DNA of 64,000 bases. It comes from Nocardia sp. XZ_19_385. GTDB lineage: Bacteria > Actinomycetota > Actinomycetes > Mycobacteriales > Mycobacteriaceae. Where the stretch lies: assembly GCF_015355755.1 (NCBI RefSeq), contig NZ_JACVEE010000002.1, positions 186,001 through 250,000 of the forward strand, given 5' to 3'. A program made the position numbers and the translations under genes. The notes beneath the pieces are model-generated. The model made no database searches. It saw only the letters and a list, made by a program, of their open reading frames with translations, and was not told where the DNA came from. The first letter of the stretch is position 1. Each line of letters starts with the position of its first letter. This document shows, in pieces, positions 16,530-25,099 of this stretch.

Positions 16530-17936
16530 GTGTCGATGATGAAGGGCGCCAACGTTCCGGTGCCGATGCCCGTGGTCCGCATCGAACTGGGGTGGCAATC
16601 GGGTCCCGGTGTTCCGGATGCGGATGCGTCCGCGCTCCTGCTGGTCGGGGGAAAGGTCCGCTCCGACAACGATTTCGTGTTCTACAACCAGCCGCAGCAC
16701 AGCTCCGGCGCGGTGCGGCACGAGGGCAAGCAGCAGGGGCCCACGGTGCTGGACAACCTGTGGGTGAACCTCGGGCAGGTGGAACCGCAGATCGAGACCA
16801 TCGTCATCGCGGCCTCGTCCGACGGCGGCACCTTCGGGCAGTTCCAGGGCCTGTACGTGCGGGTGCTCGACGCGAACAACGGCACCGAGGTGGCCCGGTT
16901 CGACAGCACCGGCGCCAGCACCGAGACGGCCTTCGTGCTCGGTGAGCTGTACCGCAGGCAGGGGGCCTGGAAGTTCCGCGCGGTCGGGCAGGGCTACGAC
17001 TCCGGGCTCAGCGGATTGGCCACGGACTACGGCATTTCCGTCGACGACACGCCTGCTCCGCCACCGGCGCAACAGTATTCGCCGCCACCCGTGCCGCCGC
17101 AGCAGTACGCGCCGCCGCCGGCCCAGCAGCCGGTGCCGCCGCCGCAATACGCTCCGCCGCCACAGCAATTCGCGCCGCCCGCGCAGCCGTACGCGCCGCC
17201 CCCTCCGCCGCACCAGCAGCAGTTCGCGCCGCCCCCACCCCAGCATCAGCAGTTCGCGCCCCCGCCCCCGACGGGTGGTGCGCCGGTGAATCTGAGCAAG
17301 ATCTCGCTCACCAAGGAAGCGCCGTCGGTCTCGCTGACCAAGTCGGGTGCGACCGGCGGCACCATGCGGGTCAACCTGAACTGGACCACCACCAAGCCCG
17401 CCCGCGGCGGCGGCCTGTTCGGACGCCGTTCCCGCGGCGGCAACGGCGGGCTCGACCTCGACCTGTGCTGCTTCTTCGAATTGGCCGACGGCCGCATCGG
17501 TTCCGTGCGCGCACTGGACCGCTCCTTCGGCGATCTGACCAACCCGCCCTACATCCGGCTGGACCAGGACGACCGCACCGGCGCCAGCACCACCGGCGAG
17601 AACCTCGACATCAACCTGGATTTCACCAGCCAGTTCCGCCGGATCCTGGTGTTCTCCTCGATCTACGAGGGCGCCAAGGACTTCCGCGGCGTGCACGCCA
17701 CCGTCACGCTCTATCCGGTGAACTCCACGCCCATCGAGATGACACTCGACGGCTGCCAGGACGAGTCGCGGGACGCGGTGCTCGCGCACATCGAGAACAT
17801 CAACGGCGAGTTCGTGGTCCGGCGCGAAGGCACGTTCATCCGGCCGCCCGCGGGCCAGCCGGGTGCGGGCGTCATGGAGATCGCGCGGATATACAACTGG
17901 GACTTCGGGTTCAAGGCGGGCCGCGGCAAGGGCTGA
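16530..17936 (+). CDS. Tandem TerD-domain protein with proline-rich linker (TerA-like)
   Basis: About 468 residues. Residues 10-165 form a TerD-type domain (DNDFVFYNQPQHSSGAVRHE, IVIAASSDGGTFGQF, LGELYRRQGAWKFRAVGQG). Residues 166-275 are a low-complexity linker of repeated APPPQQY-like units. Residues 280-468 form a second, TerA-like TerD domain (GGLDLDLCCFFELADGRIG, RTGASTTGENLDINLDF, EFVVRREGTFIRP) with acidic residues expected to bind calcium. TerD proteins act in tellurite and other envelope stress responses by an unclear mechanism. The start may be GTG 16530, or ATG 16536 or 16539; TAGTTT just upstream suggests a leaderless transcript. No other ter gene is adjacent. Confidence 0.85.
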   Translation: MSMMKGANVPVPMPVVRIELGWQSGPGVPDADASALLLVGGKVRSDNDFVFYNQPQHSSGAVRHEGKQQGPTVLDNLWVNLGQVEPQIETIVIAASSDGGTFGQFQGLYVRVLDANNGTEVARFDSTGASTETAFVLGELYRRQGAWKFRAVGQGYDSGLSGLATDYGISVDDTPAPPPAQQYSPPPVPPQQYAPPPAQQPVPPPQYAPPPQQFAPPAQPYAPPPPPHQQQFAPPPPQHQQFAPPPPTGGAPVNLSKISLTKEAPSVSLTKSGATGGTMRVNLNWTTTKPARGGGLFGRRSRGGNGGLDLDLCCFFELADGRIGSVRALDRSFGDLTNPPYIRLDQDDRTGASTTGENLDINLDFTSQFRRILVFSSIYEGAKDFRGVHATVTLYPVNSTPIEMTLDGCQDESRDAVLAHIENINGEFVVRREGTFIRPPAGQPGAGVMEIARIYNWDFGFKAGRGKG

Positions 17937-17975
17937 GACACGCCCCAGGACCTCGCCCGCCGTACCTCCGCCGCG

Positions 17976-18875
17976 GTGGACGCGGCGGTCGGCGCCGGGC
18001 GCGAGCTGGGACTGACCGTGTCCGATGCCACGGTGCTGCACGACGTCTTCTCCGTTGTCGTGCACCTTGCGCCGGCACCGGTCGTGGTCCGGGTTCCGAC
18101 CATCCTGCCGCACTGCGAGAGCCTCGATGCCCTCGCGCACCGCCAGCGCGCGGAGCTGGACGTGACGCGATGGCTCGCCGCCCGGGGCACACCGGAGATC
18201 CCGCCCAGCCCGCTCGTGCCGCCGGAACCCGTTCAGCGCGACGGGTTCTCGATGACGTTCTGGCAGTTCGTCGCGGAGGATCGGGACCAGGAACCCGACT
18301 ATGTGGCGAACTCCGAAAGCGTCGCCGACCTGCACGCGGCGCTGCGGGATTACCCGGGTCACCTGTCGTTTCTGTCGGCGGCCGATCCGCAGTTCGTCAC
18401 CGAAGGCCTCACCCTGCTCGAAAAGCACCCCGATCTGGTCGATCCGGCCGACCTGGACCGCGCACAGCGCGAGTGGCGGCAGCTGGAACCTCTGGTGCGC
18501 TCGCGCGCGGCGTTCGAAGACGCCTTCCCGGGGATCGACCTCCAGCCCATCCACGGCGACTCGCCGACCGCGAACATCTTCTCCGGCATGGACGGTGACC
18601 TCTACTCCGACTTCGAGCTGATCACGCTGGGCCCGATCGAATGGGACCTGGCCGCGCTCGGGCCCGACCACGAGGCCGCCTACGACCGTGGTGCGAAGCG
18701 CAATGGCACCAGGCCCTTGAACGAGGAGGTGCTGCGCTTCGTGAACGCCGTGGGGATGCTGCGCATCATCGCCACCCTCACGCTCGCGCCGCAACTGCCC
18801 GTGCTGGTCGATTACCTGACACCGGCCCTCGACCTGTGGCGCGCGATGCCGTTCGCCGGCGGCATGGCCGACTGA
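17976..18875 (+). CDS. APH/choline-kinase-fold phosphotransferase
   Basis: 299 residues, GTG start; no other start is possible because the frame is closed by the TerD stop 39 bases earlier. The catalytic loop IDLQPIHGDSPTANIFSG holds the HGDxxxxN motif, followed by DFELITLGPIEWDLAALG with the metal-binding acid residue of the second (DxD-like) motif. The N-lobe has HLAPAPVVVRVPTI. These enzymes phosphorylate hydroxyls of small molecules such as aminoglycosides, choline or sugars; the substrate is not evident and resistance should not be assumed. It ends one base before the stop of the convergent TetR gene. Confidence 0.8.
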   Translation: MDAAVGAGRELGLTVSDATVLHDVFSVVVHLAPAPVVVRVPTILPHCESLDALAHRQRAELDVTRWLAARGTPEIPPSPLVPPEPVQRDGFSMTFWQFVAEDRDQEPDYVANSESVADLHAALRDYPGHLSFLSAADPQFVTEGLTLLEKHPDLVDPADLDRAQREWRQLEPLVRSRAAFEDAFPGIDLQPIHGDSPTANIFSGMDGDLYSDFELITLGPIEWDLAALGPDHEAAYDRGAKRNGTRPLNEEVLRFVNAVGMLRIIATLTLAPQLPVLVDYLTPALDLWRAMPFAGGMAD

Positions 18876-18876
18876 C

Positions 18877-19536
18877 TCAACCTGTGGCGAGGAGTTCGGT
18901 TGCCGTGCCGCGGATTTCGCCGAGATCTCCAGGCCAGCCGAGCATGCGCAACGCCGCGTCCGGGATGACGCTTTCCGCATAGCCCGGCGCGGCGCCCTCG
19001 TCGGAGCGGATGCTGATCACGGTTTCGACGAGCCGGAAGGGCAGTACCTCGGCGCCGCGCACACCTGCCGCTCCGGCCTCGGACAGCACGTCACGGGCGA
19101 AAGCCTCATAGTGCCCGCGTAATTCGTCGCGCCGCAGCCGGAACGCTTCGAAGCGTTCGGTGCGCAGGTCCGGCAGCAGGTACAGCGCGCCGAGATTCCA
19201 GCGCGCCGCGCAGAGCTGACGGACGTCGAACAGGGCGAGGGTATAGAGCCGGACCGGTGCGGGCTCGGCTGCCTTGCCCAGCCGCTGCGCGAGTTCCAGT
19301 GGCGCGGTGATGGTTTCGGCGAGTAGCGCGTCGAGAATGTCGTCTTTCGAGCCGAAGTGGTGGTAGAGCGACGCCTGCCGGATGCCGACCGCGTCGGCGA
19401 CCGCCCGGGTCGAGGTATTCGCATAGCCCTTGGTGGTGAACAGTTCTCCGGCGGCGTCGAGGATCTCCGCGCGCGGCGTCTGCCCGCGCCGCGTGCGTTG
19501 CTCGAGCCGGGGACGCCCGGGACCAGGGTTTGTCAC
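18877..19536 (-). CDS. TetR family regulator, likely controlling the divergent permease-DUF1989 operon
   Basis: 219 residues. The DNA-binding part is GQTPRAEILDAAGELFTTKG, YANTSTRAVADAVGIRQASL, then YHHFGSKDDIL. The C-terminal domain (PVRLYTLALFDVRQLCAARW ... LLPDLRTERFEAFR) is the ligand-binding part. The start is taken as GTG at 19534-19536 (VTNPGPGRPRLEQRTRRG); a CAGAAT hexamer a few bases upstream suggests leaderless transcription. The gene is divergent from the APC permease operon, and two related palindromes lie between them, one 8+8 bp perfect and one near the permease start. It probably represses the uptake and degradation operon until a nitrogen compound binds. Confidence 0.85.
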   Translation of the reverse strand: MTNPGPGRPRLEQRTRRGQTPRAEILDAAGELFTTKGYANTSTRAVADAVGIRQASLYHHFGSKDDILDALLAETITAPLELAQRLGKAAEPAPVRLYTLALFDVRQLCAARWNLGALYLLPDLRTERFEAFRLRRDELRGHYEAFARDVLSEAGAAGVRGAEVLPFRLVETVISIRSDEGAAPGYAESVIPDAALRMLGWPGDLGEIRGTATELLATG

Positions 19537-19594
19537 CTGCTCATTCTGGCATCGCACCGCAGGGCTCTCCTTCGGCCACTCGCCCGCGGTGAGG

Positions 19595-19614
19595 TTTCTG
19601 TCATTCGACAGAAA
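19595..19614. promoter_or_regulatory. Perfect palindrome, primary TetR operator
   Basis: TTTCTGTC-ATTC-GACAGAAA is an exact 8+8 bp inverted repeat in the gap between the TetR gene and the permease operon. Its core CTGTCAttCGACAG recurs in altered form at 19693, which strengthens the operator call. Confidence 0.65.
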
Positions 19615-19692
19615 TCGCGGCAACGCAGAAGTTACCGGCGTTCCCGGAAGCGATACACGCGCGACACCGAAAGCGCGATCGTGAACGGAAAA

Positions 19693-19706
19693 CTGTCACT
19701 CGATAG
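19693..19706. promoter_or_regulatory. Second, imperfect copy of the TetR operator core
   Basis: CTGTCACTCGATAG differs from the core of the upstream palindrome (CTGTCATTCGACAG) at two of 14 positions. It lies 26 bp before the permease ATG and touches a TAGATA hexamer that could be the -10, so bound repressor would block the permease promoter. Confidence 0.5.
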
Positions 19707-19732
19707 ATATTGGCCACACGCCGGAGGAACCC

Positions 19733-21280
19733 ATGGCCACGACACTCACCCCACCATCCGATTCCGACAGCGCCGACCTGGCGGGCTTCGGCTATCAGCC
19801 GGTCCTGCACCGCAAGCTGGGCCGATACGCCTCGTTCGCGGCCGGGTTCTCCTTCGTCTCCATCCTGACCACGATCTTCCAGTTCTTCGGGCTCGGATAC
19901 TCCTTCGGCGGCGGGGCCTTCTTCTGGACCTGGCCCATCGTGTTCGCCGGACAGTTCCTGGTGGCATTGAACTTCGCCGAACTCGCCGCGCACTACCCGA
20001 TCTCGGGGTCCATCTACCAGTGGTCGCGCCGCCTGGCCGGCGACCTGGTCGGCTGGTTCGCGGGCTGGTCGATGATCATCGCGCAGATCGTCACCGCCGC
20101 GGCGGCCGCGATCGCACTCCAGGTGGTGCTGCCGGCGGTGTGGAGCGGATTCCAGCTGATCGGCGAGGATCCGGCGCTCACCTCGACCTCCGGCGCGGCC
20201 AACGCGGTGCTGCTCGGCAGTGTGCTGATGGCGCTGACCACGATCATCAACGTGATCGGGGTGGACGTCATGGCCCGGATCAACGCCATCGGCGTCACCA
20301 TCGAAATCGTCGGCGTCGCCGCGGTGATCGGCCTGTTCTTCGCCGACGCCGAACGCGGTCCCGGCGTTGTGCTGAACACCGAGGCCGCCGCGCCCGGCGG
20401 GTACATGGCCGCGTTCCTGGTGTCGGGCCTGATGGCGGCGTACGTGATGCTCGGGTTCTCCTCCGCCGGGGAACTGGCCGAGGAAACCAAGAATCCGCGC
20501 AAGGTCGCCCCGCGCACCATCCTGGCCGCGCTGGCGGTCTCCGGTCTGGGCGGCGGGCTCATGCTGCTCGGCGCGCTGATGGCCGCGCCGAGCCTGACCG
20601 ACGGCAACCTGGCCACCGGCGGCCTGGCCTACGTCATCACCGCCAAGCTGGCCAGCCCGGCGGGCACGGTGCTGCTGTGTGCGGTGGCGGTCGCGGTGTT
20701 CGTGTGCACGCTGGCCATTCAGACAGCCGGGTCGCGCCTGATGTTCTCCATGGCCCGGGACGGGAAACTTCCCTTCGCGCAGGCGCTTTCGAAGGTGCAC
20801 CCGCGCTTCGGGACGCCGATCCTGCCCGCCGTGGTGTTCGGCGCGGCCGGCATCGCCCTGCTGGTGATCAACCTGGGCAACGCGGCGATCTTCGCGACGC
20901 TGGCCAGCGTCTGCATTGTCATGTTCTACATCGCCTACCTGCTGGTCACGGCGCCGATGCTGCGGCAGCGGCTGAGCGGCTGGCCGGGCGAGGTCTCCGA
21001 GGAAGGCCTGTTCTCGCTGGGGCGCTTCGGGCTCGCGGTGAATATCGGCGCGGTGGTGTGGGGTATCGCGATGGCCATCAACCTGGCCTGGCCGCGGCCG
21101 GAGATCTACACGCCGCAGGGTGGGGGCTGGTGGATGCTGTGGTCCGCGCCGCTGTTCGTGATCCTCAGTGCCGCAGTCGGATTCGTGGTCTACCGGTTTG
21201 TCGGCCGGAAGAGCCCGGCGGTCGGCGAACAGAACGCCCTGGCAGGGGACGCCCCGGAACCGGCACCCCAGCCCGCATAA
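19733..21280 (+). CDS. APC-family amino acid / amine permease
   Basis: 515 residues with about 12 hydrophobic helices spread through residues 38-490. The N-terminal FGYQPVLHRKLGRYASFAAG and SFVSILTTIFQFFGLG segments and HYPISGSIYQWSRRL are typical of the amino acid/choline transporter branch of the APC superfamily. GGAGG 5 bases before the ATG is a strong ribosome site. It heads an operon with two DUF1989 proteins and a urea-carboxylase-like carboxyltransferase, the place where the so-called urea carboxylase-related permease is found in other bacteria. It therefore likely imports the substrate of those enzymes, such as guanidine, a guanidino compound or another small nitrogen compound. Confidence 0.88.
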   Translation: MATTLTPPSDSDSADLAGFGYQPVLHRKLGRYASFAAGFSFVSILTTIFQFFGLGYSFGGGAFFWTWPIVFAGQFLVALNFAELAAHYPISGSIYQWSRRLAGDLVGWFAGWSMIIAQIVTAAAAAIALQVVLPAVWSGFQLIGEDPALTSTSGAANAVLLGSVLMALTTIINVIGVDVMARINAIGVTIEIVGVAAVIGLFFADAERGPGVVLNTEAAAPGGYMAAFLVSGLMAAYVMLGFSSAGELAEETKNPRKVAPRTILAALAVSGLGGGLMLLGALMAAPSLTDGNLATGGLAYVITAKLASPAGTVLLCAVAVAVFVCTLAIQTAGSRLMFSMARDGKLPFAQALSKVHPRFGTPILPAVVFGAAGIALLVINLGNAAIFATLASVCIVMFYIAYLLVTAPMLRQRLSGWPGEVSEEGLFSLGRFGLAVNIGAVVWGIAMAINLAWPRPEIYTPQGGGWWMLWSAPLFVILSAAVGFVVYRFVGRKSPAVGEQNALAGDAPEPAPQPA

Positions 21281-21321
21281 CTCCGTCGTCCAGTACAGCC
21301 GCCGCTGAAAGAGAGCGAATC

Positions 21322-22074
21322 ATGACCGACCCGAGCACTTCTTCGACAGCAGGTGCCAGAGCCCACGCCCGCGCACAGGCAGCGGCGGCGAATTTCGTCG
21401 TGCCCGCGGTGGCTGATGTGGACGGCTCGAAAATGACCTGGGCCCAGCGGATTCCGGCGGGTGGGTACGCCAATGTGGTGCTCGGCCGAGGAACACGGAT
21501 CCGGTTCAGCGATCCGGACGGCGCGGCCTGCGCACACCTGCTGCTGCTCCGGGCCGACGCCCCTTGGGAGCGGCTCAATGTCGCCGACACCGTGAAAGTG
21601 CCTTGGCAGGCGTATCTCTCGTCCGGGCATCCGCTGCTGTCGGATCAGGGCCGGGTGCTGGCAACCCTCGTCGCCGACAGCTCCGGGCATCACGACACGC
21701 TCTGTGGTCCGACCGCCGCCGGGCGAGACCTGTTGCGGCTGGCCGGGGTGAAGCAAGGTCTGGAGCCTCGGGATATCGCACCGACGGTGTCGTTCTTCCG
21801 TGGCGCCCGAGTGGAATCCGACGGTGCGCTGGTCGCCACCGGGAGCGGCGGCCCGGACGGTTCGGTCGATCTGCTCGTGCACCTGCCGGTGGTGCTGCTG
21901 GTCGCCAACGCACCGCACCCGCTGGATGACCGGCCCACCACCGACCTCGACATCGTCGCCTGGTCCGCGCCCGAAGAGCTCCTCGCGCTGACCAATTCGG
22001 ATCCGGAATACCTCCGCGCCGTCGAGAACACCGAATCCGCCTGGACCGCTACGACTCTGGAGGCACACGCGTGA
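21322..22074 (+). CDS. DUF1989 protein, urea carboxylase-associated protein 1 (CgdA-like)
   Basis: 250 residues. The core WAQRIPAGGYANVVLGRGTR, ACAHLLLLRADAPWERLNVA, GHPLLSDQGRVLATLVADSS and GHHDTLCGP follow the DUF1989 pattern with the His/Cys set expected to hold a zinc. In bacteria with guanidine carboxylase, the paired DUF1989 proteins form carboxyguanidine deiminase (CgdAB), which turns carboxyguanidine into allophanate. By operon place this is the first member. It follows the permease after 41 bases, and its last codons overlap the next gene as GTGA. The N-terminal 20 residues are low-complexity Ala/Arg. Substrate assignment depends on the unusual carboxyltransferase partner downstream. 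Confidence 0.85.
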   Translation: MTDPSTSSTAGARAHARAQAAAANFVVPAVADVDGSKMTWAQRIPAGGYANVVLGRGTRIRFSDPDGAACAHLLLLRADAPWERLNVADTVKVPWQAYLSSGHPLLSDQGRVLATLVADSSGHHDTLCGPTAAGRDLLRLAGVKQGLEPRDIAPTVSFFRGARVESDGALVATGSGGPDGSVDLLVHLPVVLLVANAPHPLDDRPTTDLDIVAWSAPEELLALTNSDPEYLRAVENTESAWTATTLEAHA

Positions 22075-22691
22075 ACGCCACCTCGGCTCGCACGATCGTC
22101 CTGGACGAAACCGTTCCCGCTTGCGCCCCATGGTCCACCGTCGTCGGCGCGGGCGAGGTGCTCGAAATCATCGACCTGCACGGCAATCAGGCGGTCGACT
22201 GCCTGCTCTACAACGCGGCCGACCCCACCGACCGCTACAGCGCGCAGGCCACCGTCACCGCGCAGCGCAATATCTTCCTCACCACCGGCAGTGTGCTGCT
22301 GACGGATTCGGGGACCGCCCTGATGACGGTGCTCGCGGACGAGGTCGGCAACCACGACACCATCGCCGGCGCCTGCTCCCAGGAATCCAACACCCTGCGC
22401 TACGGCCATCACACCCGCCACCAGCACGCCTGCGTGGAGAACTTCCTCGTCGAGGCAATGAAACATGGTCTGGGCAAACGAGATCTGGTCTCCAACATCA
22501 ACTGGTTCATGAACGTGCCGGTGGAGCCGGACGGCACCCTCGGGATCGTCGACGGGTTGTCCGCCCCCGGAAAGAAGGTCACGCTGCGCGCGGAGACCGC
22601 CACGCTGGTGCTGGTCTCCAATTGCCCGCAGATCAACAACCCCTGCAACGGTTTCGACCCGACGCCGGTGCAGATGATGGTGTCGCGATGA
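22071..22691 (+). CDS. DUF1989 protein, urea carboxylase-associated protein 2 (CgdB-like)
   Basis: 206 residues, GTG start overlapping the previous stop. WSTVVGAGEVLEIIDLHGNQ, AVDCLLYNAADPTDRYSAQA, ADEVGNHDTIAGACSQESNT, HHTRHQHACVENFLVE and NINWFMNVPVEPDGTLGI are strong DUF1989 signatures; the Cys and His residues in these segments are the expected zinc ligands. It pairs with the preceding protein as the probable second subunit of a carboxyguanidine deiminase-like enzyme. Its stop overlaps the ATG of the carboxyltransferase gene, so three genes are translationally linked. Confidence 0.87.
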   Translation: MNATSARTIVLDETVPACAPWSTVVGAGEVLEIIDLHGNQAVDCLLYNAADPTDRYSAQATVTAQRNIFLTTGSVLLTDSGTALMTVLADEVGNHDTIAGACSQESNTLRYGHHTRHQHACVENFLVEAMKHGLGKRDLVSNINWFMNVPVEPDGTLGIVDGLSAPGKKVTLRAETATLVLVSNCPQINNPCNGFDPTPVQMMVSR

Positions 22692-24814
22692 CCGCAACCG
22701 GTGTCGCTGTGAGCGGCGCAGCAGAGAGCCCAGGCCGCGATAGAGGACGCGAGGCTGACGTCGGCACCGAGATCCCGCGGCAGCAGGCAGAGTCGGCCTC
22801 CGCGCTCGAGCAGGTCAGCGCCCCGGACATGGCAGCGGCATTCGGCGCGCAGGTCGAAGTGGTTCGGCCGGGCATGCTGACCACCGTGCAGGACTGGCCA
22901 GGGCGCATTGGTTATTGGCACATCGGAGTTCCGCCGTCGGGACCGATGGATGACCTGTCGTTCCGTCTCGGCAATCGAGTGCTCGGAAATCCGGAGGGCG
23001 CAGGCGGTTTGGAGTGCACACTCGGCGGCCCGGCATTGCGGTTCGCCGAATCGACGTGGGTCTGCGTGACCGGCGCACCGGCTGATGTCACCATTGACGG
23101 CGCGCCCGTGGAGCTTTGGCGAACCGTGCAGGTTCCCGCAGGTGGCGTCCTCGATATCGGCGCGATCCGTGGGCCGGGAATGCGGACCTACGTGCTGATC
23201 TCCGGCGGGATTCAGCTGCCCGAATACCTGGGCAGCATCGCCACTTTCACGCTCGGCAAGTTCGGCGGGAGCGATGGCAGCGCCTTGCGCGCCGGGACGG
23301 TTCTCCCGCTGGGTGCGCCGCGGGCACGGGTCGCCCCAGCGGTACCGATGGATGACCAGCCGGTCCTGACCAAGCGCTGGGAACTGGCAGTCACCGAGGG
23401 CCCGCACGGTGCCCCGGAGTTCTTCACCCGCAACGACTTCGACACCATCACCGGCACCGATTACGAGGTGCACTTCAACTCCGACCGCACCGGTGTCCGC
23501 TTGATCGGCCCGAAACCCGAGTGGGCGCGGACCGACGGCGGTGAGGCCGGTCTGCATCCGTCGAACATCCACGACAACGCGTATTCGATCGGCGCACTGG
23601 ACTTCACCGGTGACACCCCGATCCTGCTCGGCCCGGACGGTCCGAGCCTGGGCGGGTTCGTCTGCCCGGTAACCGTTGTCGCGGCCGACAAGTGGAAGCT
23701 CGGCCAGCTCGCCCCCGGGGACAAGGTGCGGTTCGTGCCGATCTGCAGCGAGAATGCCGCCTCTGTCCGGGAATTGGGCGCGCTGCGGCGGGCCAACTTG
23801 CCGGTGGTGCTGTCCAGCGGCGGTGACGGCGACGACGGTGTGCTGCGCCGCGCCGACGTCGACGATGAAATCGGCGTCACCTATCGCCGCCAGGGCGATG
23901 ACGGCGTGCTCGTCGAATACGGGCGGCTGACATTGGACCTCACGCTTCGTGCCCGGGTCCACGCGTTGTACCAGCATCTCCTCGCTGCGGCTGTGCGGGG
24001 CATTGTCGAAATGGTGCCTGGCGTTCGCTCACTTCAGGTCCGAGTGGACCCCTGTGTCCTGCCCATCCCGCGCTTGCTGGAGCTCTTGGCCGAGACCGAA
24101 CAACACCTGCCCGCCGCCGACGAGCTCGTAGTACCCAGCCGCACCGTGCATTTGCCGCTGTCCTGGGACGATCCGTCGACCCGGGAGGCGATCACCCGCT
24201 ACATGCACGGTGTCCGCGCGGACGCGCCCTGGTGCCCGTGGAACATCGAATTCATCCGCCGCATGAACGGATTGGCCACGGTCGAGGATGTCTACCAGAC
24301 CGTCTTCGACGCCGAGTACCTCGTGCTCGGCCTCGGCGACGTGTATCTCGGTGCGCCCGTGGCAACTCCGACCGACCCGCGCCACCGCCTGGTCACCACC
24401 AAGTACAACCCGGCCCGCACCTGGACCCCGGAGAACGCTGTCGGCATCGGCGGGGCATACCTCTGCATCTACGGCATGGAAGGCCCCGGCGGCTACCAAT
24501 TCGTGGGCCGCACAACCCAAGTCTGGAATCACGCCTGGCAACCTGGCGCAACAGCAGACGCAAACCCCTGGCTGCTCCGATACTTCGATCGGATTCGCTG
24601 GTACCCCGTCGAGGCGGATGAGCTCCTCGACAAGCGCGCCGACTTCGCCGCGGGCAACGTGGAGGTGAAAGCCGAAGACGGCGAGTTCGGACTCGCCGAC
24701 TACCGAAAGTTCCTCGCCGACAACGCCGAATCCATCGACGAGTTCCGCGCGGTGCAGGCTGGAGCCTTCACCGCCGAACGCGACTCCTGGCAGGCGGCGG
24801 GCGAACTCAACTGA
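22688..24814 (+). CDS. Urea/guanidine carboxylase carboxyltransferase domain as a stand-alone protein
   Basis: 708 residues. After a polar N-terminal extension of about 54 residues comes a KipA/PxpC-like half (VEVVRPGMLTTVQDWPGRIG, HIGVPPSGPMDDLSFRLGNR, residues 55-330) and a KipI/PxpB-like half (GVTYRRQGDDGVLVEYGRLT, LPLSWDDPSTREAITRYMHG, residues 394-610), ending with the urea-carboxylase-type tail (YNPARTWTPENAVGIGGAYL, YGMEGPGGYQFVGRTTQVWN). This is the carboxyltransferase region of urea carboxylase, but the full enzyme of about 1200 residues also has an N-terminal biotin carboxylase and a C-terminal biotinyl domain with an AMKM-type site. Both are missing here, and neither they nor an allophanate hydrolase occurs nearby. 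It may borrow another biotin carboxylase, or work without biotin as PxpBC do in 5-oxoprolinase. Confidence 0.85.
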   Translation: MTATGVAVSGAAESPGRDRGREADVGTEIPRQQAESASALEQVSAPDMAAAFGAQVEVVRPGMLTTVQDWPGRIGYWHIGVPPSGPMDDLSFRLGNRVLGNPEGAGGLECTLGGPALRFAESTWVCVTGAPADVTIDGAPVELWRTVQVPAGGVLDIGAIRGPGMRTYVLISGGIQLPEYLGSIATFTLGKFGGSDGSALRAGTVLPLGAPRARVAPAVPMDDQPVLTKRWELAVTEGPHGAPEFFTRNDFDTITGTDYEVHFNSDRTGVRLIGPKPEWARTDGGEAGLHPSNIHDNAYSIGALDFTGDTPILLGPDGPSLGGFVCPVTVVAADKWKLGQLAPGDKVRFVPICSENAASVRELGALRRANLPVVLSSGGDGDDGVLRRADVDDEIGVTYRRQGDDGVLVEYGRLTLDLTLRARVHALYQHLLAAAVRGIVEMVPGVRSLQVRVDPCVLPIPRLLELLAETEQHLPAADELVVPSRTVHLPLSWDDPSTREAITRYMHGVRADAPWCPWNIEFIRRMNGLATVEDVYQTVFDAEYLVLGLGDVYLGAPVATPTDPRHRLVTTKYNPARTWTPENAVGIGGAYLCIYGMEGPGGYQFVGRTTQVWNHAWQPGATADANPWLLRYFDRIRWYPVEADELLDKRADFAAGNVEVKAEDGEFGLADYRKFLADNAESIDEFRAVQAGAFTAERDSWQAAGELN

Positions 24815-24841
24815 ACTCGCGCGCCGCCCAGATCGGATCGC

Positions 24842-24994
24842 CTACCAGCCGAAATGCTCAGCGAGGTCGATAGATTGGTCGTCCCAGCGGTGTTCGATTT
24901 CCTGGCGCTGATCGGCGGGCAGGTCGGGTGCCCATCCGCACCGGCGCCAGAATTCTTCTCGGTGCTCGTCGGTCATCCGCATCGGCTCGGTCAT
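24842..24994 (-). CDS. Small acidic protein of unknown function
   Basis: 50 residues (MTEPMRMTDEHREEFWRRCG...HFGW), rich in Trp, Arg, Asp and Glu. AGGAG lies 7 bases before the ATG, which makes it more credible than most frames this short. It is on the strand opposite the carboxyltransferase operon and upstream of nothing on its own strand, separated from the epoxide hydrolase gene by about 105 bases. I do not recognise the family. Confidence 0.6.
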   Translation of the reverse strand: MTEPMRMTDEHREEFWRRCGWAPDLPADQRQEIEHRWDDQSIDLAEHFGW

Positions 24995-25099
24995 GGCGAC
25001 TGCTCCTGATTGCCATTGTCCTGATCCGATTGTGAGCCGGTCCCGCCGCCGACACACCGCAATCAGCCGCGTGCGGTCACTTCTTGCTGCCCCACGGTG

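Noticed and set aside
17976..18875. Aminoglycoside resistance gene
   Set aside because: The fold and HGDxxxxN motif are shared by many kinases of choline, sugars and other small molecules. Nothing shows aminoglycoside specificity.
15027..18980. A minus-strand frame of over 1,300 codons opposite encapsulin, TerD and kinase genes
   Set aside because: Antisense shadow of four well-supported plus-strand genes; composition is biased and no domain is recognisable.
19624..19732. Possible guanidine riboswitch before the permease operon
   Set aside because: The leader is about 110 bp and already holds the TetR operator copy. I could not find the conserved ykkC-type core, and control by the TetR protein explains the region.
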